NCBI GenBank assembly: GCA_028706585.1
Contig: JAQTVX010000044.1
Coordinates: forward strand, 1-11,247
Origin: Candidatus Krumholzibacteriia bacterium
GTDB lineage: Bacteria; Krumholzibacteriota; Krumholzibacteriia; Krumholzibacteriales; Krumholzibacteriaceae
Reading direction: 5' to 3'
DNA: 11,247 nucleotides
Positions 6,945-11,247 of this stretch are shown in pieces. Under the pieces are notes generated by a model that was not told the DNA's origin, did no database searches, and saw only the letters and a program-made list of their open reading frames with translations. Numbering within the stretch: position 1 is the stretch's first letter; every line of letters begins with the position of its first letter. The translations under genes and the position numbers were made by a program.

Positions 6945-7198
6945 TTGAGACCCAGGGCCTCTCTGATCCTGTCTTCCCGATTGCCGACGATAACCGTGTC
7001 TCCGATGAGGATCGTTGGAAACGAGCATGCGGGATTAAAGCTCTTGACCTCTTCGATCATGTCGGCGCGTTCCTTTCCCGGAAGGAGGTCGACGTCGACG
7101 TAAGTATATTGCACGCCGAGATCGTTCATGAGCTTCTTTGCCGCTTTGCAATGGCTGCAGGTGCTCAGCGTATACATCTTCACTTGCTTGTTCTGCAC
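6941..7198 (-). CDS. Glutaredoxin/NrdH-like thiol-disulfide protein
   Basis: An 85-residue thioredoxin-fold protein. It has the redox motif STCSHCK (C14, C17), the cis-proline segment SFPTILIG (P61), and a glutaredoxin-type C-terminus (VIVGNREDRIREALG). It begins at GTG 7198, preceded on the - strand by AGGGAG (complement of 7205-7210) with a 6 nt spacer. An internal ATG at residue 8 is the alternative but lacks this site. It overlaps the FTR catalytic gene by an ATGA junction, so the two are translationally coupled. The plausible pathway, inferred from this pairing, is ferredoxin to FTR to this glutaredoxin-like protein. The CSHC active site lacks the proline of classical CPYC glutaredoxins. 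Confidence 0.9.
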   Translation of the reverse strand: MQNKQVKMYTLSTCSHCKAAKKLMNDLGVQYTYVDVDLLPGKERADMIEEVKSFNPACSFPTILIGDTVIVGNREDRIREALGLK

Positions 7199-7392
7199 TG
7201 GACTCTCCCTTCCACGCCAGGCGCCGCGAAACCGGCCGTGGTCAAAGTCTGCAGCCCCATTCTCACACAGCCGAGGCCCGGCGTCATCTGGAAAAGCGCG
7301 TTGGATGCACCGTTCTTGTTTCCGGCCCCGACCGCCATCCTCAGCAAAATAGTCCTCTCTCCTTCGGCGGCTTATGTTTATAATGGCCCGCT
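7199..7392. other. Divergent intergenic region between the glutaredoxin-FTR operon and malQ
   Basis: A 194 nt spacer between divergent operons. Its only strongly AT-rich patch is at the malQ end (7371-7384), where TATAAT reads toward malQ. On the opposite strand the same patch gives TATAAA (complement of 7377-7382), which could serve the glutaredoxin operon with a leader of about 170 nt. No convincing -35 box is seen in either direction. A 55-codon - strand frame (TTG at 7347 to a stop at 7180-7182) fills most of the spacer, but it resembles nothing known to me and is not called. Confidence 0.5.
7379..7384 (+). promoter_or_regulatory. -10 box (TATAAT) for malQ, implying a leaderless transcript
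   Basis: A perfect TATAAT lies only 8 nt upstream of the malQ ATG (7393), so transcription would begin at or next to the start codon. No ribosome binding site is present between them or just upstream. The -35 region is poor. Confidence 0.55.
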
Positions 7393-8898
7393 ATGAACAG
7401 AGGCTCCGGCATCCTGCTCCATATCACGTCGCTCCCTTCTCGGCACGCGATCGGCGATCTCGGCGCCGGCGCCCGCGCGTTCGTCGATTTCCTCGCGAAG
7501 GCAAAACAGAGCCTGTGGCAGGTGCTCCCGCTCAATCCCACGGACGGCGCTCACGGAAACTCCCCGTACAGCAGTATCTCGGCGTTTGCGGGGAACGCTC
7601 TTCTCATAAGCCCAGAGCTTCTCGTGGAAGATGGTCTGCTTCGCCCGGAGGATATTCAGCCGACGCGGCCGGGCGGCGCGCGCACGGATTACCGGACGGC
7701 GGCGCTCGAAAAATGGCCGCTGCTCAGCCGGGCCTACGACCGGTTTCGCTCGACCGGATGGAAGAGGAGCGAATACGGGCGGTTCTCGGCGCTCAACGCC
7801 GCATGGCTCGAGGATTACGCGCTCTTCGTCGCCCTGAAGAATCGATTCGACGGATCGGCCTGGAACGACTGGCCGCACGATTTCAGGAACCGGGACGAGA
7901 ACAGCCTCCTCGACGCGAAAAGCATGCTCGCCGCCGATATCGACCGCGCGAAGTTTTTCCAGTTTCTATTCTTCGCCCAGTGGGCGTCGCTGAAGGAGCG
8001 CTGCGGGGCCAGGGGCATTCGGCTCATAGGAGATGTTCCCATCTACGTGAATTACGACAGCGCAGACGTATGGACGCATGGCCACATTTTCAAGCTTGCT
8101 CCCGACGGAAAGCCCGCGTTCGTCGCGGGGGTCCCGCCGGACTATTTCAGCGAGACCGGGCAGCTCTGGGGCAACCCCGTCTACGATTGGGACGCGCTTG
8201 CTGAGAGCGGCTATCGCTGGTGGATCGATCGTCTCGCGCATAACCTGGGTCTTTTCGATTTTGTGCGCCTCGATCATTTCCGCGGTTTCGTGGGGTACTG
8301 GGAGGTCAGCGCCGGCGAGAAAACCGCAGTCAACGGCCGCTGGGTCAAAGCGCCGGCGGACGACTTCTTCGGGGCGCTTCTCGCGGAGTTCCCCGCCTTT
8401 CCGCTCATAGCCGAGGACCTCGGGGTTATCACTCCCGACGTCAGGGACGTGATGGAGAAGCACGGCATCCCCGGCATGCGAGTGCTCCTCTTCGCGTTCA
8501 CCGAGGACAATCCCAAGCATCCGTACCTCCCGCGCAACTACGTGAAGAACTGCGTCGCGTACACCGGGACTCACGACAATAACACGGCGCGCGGCTGGTT
8601 CGCCAATGAGGCGCTGCCTGAGGAGAGGCATCGGCTTTTCAGCTGCCTCGGACGGGAAATTCCGGAGGAGGCGGTTCCGCGCGAGCTCGTCAGGCTCGTA
8701 ATGGGCTCGGTGGCCGATGCCGCCGTCGTTCCGATGCAGGATATCCTGGGTCTCGGGGAGGATGGAAGGATGAACCGGCCGGCGGTGCCGCACGGGAACT
8801 GGGAGTGGCGTCTTTTGACGGATCAGTTCGCTCCACCGCTCGCCGATTCGCTCGCCGCGCTGACGGAGGAGTGCGGCAGGTCGCCCCGCAAGCCATGA
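7393..8898 (+). CDS. malQ: 4-alpha-glucanotransferase (amylomaltase), GH77
   Basis: A 501-residue, full-length bacterial GH77 enzyme. It transfers alpha-1,4-glucan segments between maltodextrins, releasing glucose, in cytoplasmic glycogen or maltodextrin metabolism. The N-terminus SGILLHITSLPS is standard for MalQ, supporting the ATG at 7393. Catalytic residues are visible at the expected places: nucleophile D294 in VRLDHFRGF, acid/base E341 in IAEDLGVI, and the third carboxylate D395 in TGTHDNNT. These are close to the Thermus aquaticus enzyme numbering (D293, E340, D395). The maltodextrin-site motif NPTDGAHGNSPYSS and the substrate-loop region WGNPVYDW are also present. No ribosome binding site precedes the start; see the TATAAT box at 7379. 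Its stop overlaps the next gene's ATG (ATGA at 8895-8898). No other glycogen genes are in view. Confidence 0.96.
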   Translation: MNRGSGILLHITSLPSRHAIGDLGAGARAFVDFLAKAKQSLWQVLPLNPTDGAHGNSPYSSISAFAGNALLISPELLVEDGLLRPEDIQPTRPGGARTDYRTAALEKWPLLSRAYDRFRSTGWKRSEYGRFSALNAAWLEDYALFVALKNRFDGSAWNDWPHDFRNRDENSLLDAKSMLAADIDRAKFFQFLFFAQWASLKERCGARGIRLIGDVPIYVNYDSADVWTHGHIFKLAPDGKPAFVAGVPPDYFSETGQLWGNPVYDWDALAESGYRWWIDRLAHNLGLFDFVRLDHFRGFVGYWEVSAGEKTAVNGRWVKAPADDFFGALLAEFPAFPLIAEDLGVITPDVRDVMEKHGIPGMRVLLFAFTEDNPKHPYLPRNYVKNCVAYTGTHDNNTARGWFANEALPEERHRLFSCLGREIPEEAVPRELVRLVMGSVADAAVVPMQDILGLGEDGRMNRPAVPHGNWEWRLLTDQFAPPLADSLAALTEECGRSPRKP

Positions 8899-10115
8899 GC
8901 ACCGATCTCGTTGTTCTGGTCGTTTTCGCCTTCGTTTACGCCGGCATGATCCTGGGGCGCATCCCCGGTCTCGCCCTCGACCGGACGGGGGTGGCCCTCC
9001 TCGGTGCGATAGTGCTCGTCACCCTCGGCCGGGTCACAGTCGCGCAGCTGTCGACCGTCATAGACATTCCCACGATCGCGCTCCTGTTCGGGCTTATGGT
9101 CGTCTCGGCCCAGTTCCGCATGAGCGGATTCTACTCGTGGCTCGTTCACCGGATCGCCGCCGTCGAAGCATCCCCCGGCGGGTTGCTGGCGCTCCTGATC
9201 CTGATCGTTGGAGCGCTCTCGGCGCTCCTTGCCAACGATATCGTCTGTCTCGCCGTGACGCCGGTTCTCGTGGAGGGCTGCGCGCGCCGCCGCCTAGACC
9301 CGAAGCCGTACCTTCTCGCTCTCGCTTGCGCTGCCAATGTCGGTTCCGCCGCGACGCTCATCGGCAATCCCCAGAACATGCTCATCGGGCAGGTCCTGAG
9401 GCTCTCGTTCGGGCGTTACCTCCTCGAAGCGGGCGTGCCTGCGTTCCTCGGGCTCTTTGTCGTCTGGGGAGTCGTCTATCTGCACCAGAGAGGCCGCTGG
9501 AGCCTGGAAATGGAGATCCCGCCCATCGAGGCGATGTCTCTCGACACTTGGCAGACCGTGAAGGGCGCGGCGGTTCTCGCCATCACCGTCGTCGCCTTTC
9601 TGGCGACTCCGTGGCCGCGTGAGCTCGTTGCGCTGGCCGCCGCGGGCTACTTCCTGTGCTCGCGCCGGATGAAGTCGCGGGAGATTCTCGGGCTGGTCGA
9701 CTGGCAGCTCCTCCTGCTCTTCATGTCGCTCTTCATAGTCAACCACGCCCTGAGCGCATCGGGGAGCATGGAGGCCTTCACAGGGAGGCTCGCTTCCCGC
9801 GGGATCCATCTCGAAAGGCCCGCCTGGCTGTTCGGCGTGAGCGTGATTCTCTCGAACCTCGTCTCGAACGTCCCCGCCGTCATGCTGCTGCTGCCATCCG
9901 CCTCGCACCCGTTGGCGGGGCCTATTCTCGCGCTTTCCTCGACGCTCGCGGGCAATCTCTTCATCGTGGGCTCCATCGCGAACATCATCGTCGTCGACCA
10001 GGCCGGCCGCTTGGGAGTCGCCATTTCGTGGCGTGAGCACGCCAAGATCGGCGTGCCGGTCACCGTCATCACGCTCGCGATCGCGGCCGGCTGGCTCGCT
10101 CTTATGTCCTTTTGA
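8895..10115 (+). CDS. ArsB/SLC13-type anion transporter (ion transporter superfamily)
   Basis: A 406-residue integral membrane protein with about 10-11 hydrophobic segments. The two pseudo-symmetric half motifs of the ion transporter superfamily are visible: LLANDIVCLAVTPVLVEG (111-128) followed by AANVGSAATLIGNPQNMLIG (146-165), and SNLVSNVPAVMLLLP (320-334) followed by GSIANIIVVDQA (359-370). The GNPQN motif and the last segment resemble the ArsB/NhaD/CitM-like branch. The substrate (arsenite, a dicarboxylate, sulfate or another anion) cannot be read from sequence. The ATG at 8895 overlaps the malQ stop. An in-frame ATG at 8805 lies within malQ and would add 30 polar residues before the first membrane segment, so it is rejected. 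The pairing with malQ is probably translational coupling rather than shared function. Confidence 0.88.
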   Translation: MSTDLVVLVVFAFVYAGMILGRIPGLALDRTGVALLGAIVLVTLGRVTVAQLSTVIDIPTIALLFGLMVVSAQFRMSGFYSWLVHRIAAVEASPGGLLALLILIVGALSALLANDIVCLAVTPVLVEGCARRRLDPKPYLLALACAANVGSAATLIGNPQNMLIGQVLRLSFGRYLLEAGVPAFLGLFVVWGVVYLHQRGRWSLEMEIPPIEAMSLDTWQTVKGAAVLAITVVAFLATPWPRELVALAAAGYFLCSRRMKSREILGLVDWQLLLLFMSLFIVNHALSASGSMEAFTGRLASRGIHLERPAWLFGVSVILSNLVSNVPAVMLLLPSASHPLAGPILALSSTLAGNLFIVGSIANIIVVDQAGRLGVAISWREHAKIGVPVTVITLAIAAGWLALMSF

Positions 10116-10240
10116 AGAAATCCGACCCGACTGGTCCGTATCTTGCACTGCGCGACATGGGGGTGCATGCCCCGCGGGCGAGCTTGGGGAAGGCACCCAG
10201 GGAGCCGCCGGGGAAAGTTTTTTTCGCAAATGAAAGAATG
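10116..10240 (+). other. Intergenic stretch with a nested stem-loop and T-run; possible terminator
   Basis: After the transporter stop there is a nested stem-loop: GGGTGC (10161-10166) pairs with GCACCC (10193-10198), and inside it CCCC (10170-10173) pairs with GGGG (10186-10189). A run of seven T follows at 10218-10224, but 19 nt after the stem. An alternative pairing of CCCCG (10170-10174) with CGGGG (10209-10213) would place a weak stem almost at the T-run. It may terminate the malQ-transporter operon; the structure is not canonical. Confidence 0.35.
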
Positions 10241-10270
10241 TTGCTTGCAAAGTTATACGCTTTGTATATA
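10241..10270 (+). promoter_or_regulatory. Sigma70-like promoter for the KamA-family gene
   Basis: TTGCTT (10241-10246) and TATATA (10265-10270) are separated by 18 nt and lie in the most AT-rich stretch of the window. This predicts a transcript start near 10277 and a 5' leader of about 210 nt before the ATG at 10488. Confidence 0.6.
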
Positions 10271-10309
10271 TTGCAACACGAAAAATAGAGGATGTGCCAA
10301 GGAGGACTT

Positions 10310-10531
10310 GTGGTCAGGATCAATATTCGGAGCATCGCATTCGGATGCCTGGTGAAACCGCTACCGGCGGCGTTTGGCGCGCAATTCGTCTATGCGGGAG
10401 GGATCGCCCGCAATGAATTCGATTCCAGTTTCGCGGACTTGAGCTTTTCGCGGCTATGGAGCCGCGGTCTTATGGAGGGACCGGTTGATGGAAACGCAAC
10501 CTTCAGCGCATCGCGCTACCGATGTTACTAG
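10310..10531 (+). CDS. Possible short upstream ORF, uncertain
   Basis: A 73-codon frame beginning at GTG 10310, just after an excellent ribosome binding site (AAGGAGG at 10299-10305, spacer 4 nt). It overlaps the first 44 nt of the KamA-family gene in another frame. The product has no motif I recognise, no membrane segment and an unremarkable composition. The strong ribosome binding site right after a promoter is the main reason to list it. It could be a translated leader that influences the downstream gene, or the site could be fortuitous. Confidence 0.25.
   Translation: MVRINIRSIAFGCLVKPLPAAFGAQFVYAGGIARNEFDSSFADLSFSRLWSRGLMEGPVDGNATFSASRYRCY
10337..10466 (+). other. Structured 5' leader of the KamA-family gene (series of hairpins)
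   Basis: Consecutive inverted repeats lie between the promoter and the ribosome binding site. GCAT/ATGC has a TCGG loop (10337-10348). CCGC/GCGG spans 10358-10370. TGCGGG/CCCGCA spans 10393-10412 and is flanked by AATTC (10383-10387) and GAATT (10415-10419), which extend the stem across an internal loop. The perfect 7 bp CGCGGCT/AGCCGCG has an ATGG tetraloop (10449-10466) and ends 7 nt before the ribosome binding site. It matches no riboswitch class I know. High GC content makes chance hairpins common, so this is a candidate only. Confidence 0.35.
10474..10480 (+). promoter_or_regulatory. Ribosome binding site that sets the KamA-family start
   Basis: GGAGGGA with a 7 nt spacer to the ATG at 10488. 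The frame is closed upstream by a TGA at 10440-10442, and no later start before the conserved core has a comparable site. Confidence 0.7.
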
Positions 10532-11247
10532 CGTGGAAAACGGCGAGGATCATCCTCCGCATTTATCCACGTGCCTCGGTCCATTGTTCGACGGACAGAA
10601 TTATCCCCAGACAAGAATCAATCATCAATCCCGGATGTACGGCTGCAAGCCGGTCGCGGGACGGCGGACCAATCTGAGCTCGCGCATCCGGCTGTTCCGG
10701 CGCGCATTTTTCCCGGAAGTGAGCGACCGGGACTGGAACGACTGGCGTTGGCAGATTCGCAACAGGATACAGGACATCGCTCAGTTCGATCGCATGCTGG
10801 CGCTCTCGAACGATGAGCGCTCGGCAATCGAGAAGGGCGGATCTCTGCTGCCCGTGGGCGTTACACCGTACTATATGAGCATTCTCTCGTATGACAATCC
10901 GGAGCAGCCCCTGCGGCGCACGGTGATCCCGAGCACGCGCGAATTCCTGTGCGCGCCGGGCGAAGCCGCCGACCCGCTCGCGGAAGAGGCGATGAGCCCA
11001 GTGCCGGGCCTCGTCCACCGGTACCCGGACCGCGTGCTGCTGCTTGTCTCGGATTTCTGCTCGACCTATTGCCGCTACTGCACGCGCTCGCGCGTAGTGG
11101 GCCAGGGCGTGCTGTACCCGGCGGTGTCGAGGCTCGAGAAGGCGATCGAAGACATAAGGGTCAATCGGCAGATCAGGGACGTTCTGGTTTCGGGTGGCGA
11201 GCCGCTCGCCCTCAGCGATGACAGGCTCGACTGGATGCTGACGGAGC
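10488..11247 (+). CDS. KamA-family radical SAM enzyme (lysine 2,3-aminomutase-like), 3'-truncated
   Basis: The first 253 codons of a gene that runs off the right edge. From about residue 73 the protein matches lysine 2,3-aminomutase: FFPEVSDRDWNDWRWQIRNR (74-93), VTPYYMSIL (125-133) and SPVPGLVHRYPDRVLLLVSD (170-189). The radical SAM cluster motif is C191-x3-C195-x2-C198 (CSTYCRYCTR), and the SAM-contacting SGGEPL is at 235-240. The arginine in HRYPDRV is a substrate-carboxylate ligand in the characterised enzyme. Family members use SAM, a [4Fe-4S] cluster and PLP to move an amino group between alpha and beta carbons. The PLP lysine and the C-terminal aspartates that define lysine specificity are beyond the edge, so the substrate is open. 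Residues 1-72 are an unrecognised polar extension with lower third-position GC. The gene is preceded by a promoter and a structured leader. Confidence 0.88.
   Translation, partial: METQPSAHRATDVTSVENGEDHPPHLSTCLGPLFDGQNYPQTRINHQSRMYGCKPVAGRRTNLSSRIRLFRRAFFPEVSDRDWNDWRWQIRNRIQDIAQFDRMLALSNDERSAIEKGGSLLPVGVTPYYMSILSYDNPEQPLRRTVIPSTREFLCAPGEAADPLAEEAMSPVPGLVHRYPDRVLLLVSDFCSTYCRYCTRSRVVGQGVLYPAVSRLEKAIEDIRVNRQIRDVLVSGGEPLALSDDRLDWMLTE

Noticed and set aside
6555..7103. + strand frame of 182 codons over the FTR and glutaredoxin genes
   Set aside because: The - strand carries the FTR cysteine signature and a CxxC glutaredoxin-like fold. This frame also begins inside the terminator hairpin.
7180..7347. 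55-codon - strand frame (TTG start) upstream of the glutaredoxin-like gene
   Set aside because: There is a purine-rich stretch before it, but the product is unrecognised and the start is weak. It overlaps the well-supported GTG start of the next gene. Not enough to call a gene.
8805..8894. Earlier ATG for the transporter gene
   Set aside because: It would lie within malQ and add 30 polar, arginine-rich residues with no good ribosome binding site. The ATGA overlap start at 8895 fits better.
9294..10250. 318-codon - strand frame opposite the anion transporter
   Set aside because: Antisense shadow, extremely rich in Arg, Asp, His and Glu. The + strand has clear membrane segments and family motifs.
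10563..11018. 151-codon - strand frame opposite the KamA-family gene
   Set aside because: The + strand frame 10488-11247 matches lysine 2,3-aminomutase motifs throughout this stretch.

Overview
The window is gene-dense, high-GC bacterial DNA with short intergenic gaps, several 4-8 nt gene overlaps and clear AGGAGG-type ribosome binding sites. It encodes an outer-membrane-type lipoprotein foldase and many iron-sulfur redox proteins. I infer a Gram-negative bacterium with anaerobic or microaerobic redox metabolism, probably from a little-cultured lineage. Nothing here (no rRNA, no ribosomal protein) allows a firm taxonomic call.

Region 1 (1-5066, + strand) is a tightly packed redox operon that enters from the left edge. 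In order it holds: a GltD-like NAD(P)H flavoprotein fused to an HdrA-like half (5' end cut off); a full-length HdrA; a small winged-helix protein; a QmoC/HdrC-HdrE-like protein joining two [4Fe-4S] clusters to a membrane cytochrome-b-like domain; and a DsrE-family sulfur-carrier-like protein. No HdrB (CCG-domain) catalytic subunit is visible. The layout resembles a Qmo-like or Hdr-like complex that would link NAD(P)H, low-potential iron-sulfur carriers and the membrane quinone pool, possibly in sulfur metabolism.

Region 2 (5072-7198) holds a stand-alone Smr-domain protein on the - strand, converging on the redox operon with a 5 nt gap. Divergent from it is a SurA/PrsA-like parvulin lipoprotein that ends at a strong intrinsic terminator. 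Facing that is a two-gene - strand operon of a glutaredoxin-like protein and the catalytic subunit of ferredoxin:thioredoxin reductase, a plausible thiol-reducing pair.

Region 3 (7379-10115, + strand) is malQ (4-alpha-glucanotransferase), which appears to be transcribed as a leaderless mRNA from a TATAAT box. It overlaps by an ATGA junction an ArsB/SLC13-type anion transporter gene.

Region 4 (10116-11247) is a 372 nt intergenic region with a nested stem-loop, a T-run, a sigma70-like promoter, a possible short upstream ORF and several GC-rich hairpins. It is followed by the first 253 codons of a KamA-family (lysine 2,3-aminomutase-like) radical SAM enzyme, which runs off the right edge. I saw no tRNA, rRNA, CRISPR array, insertion sequence or attachment site.
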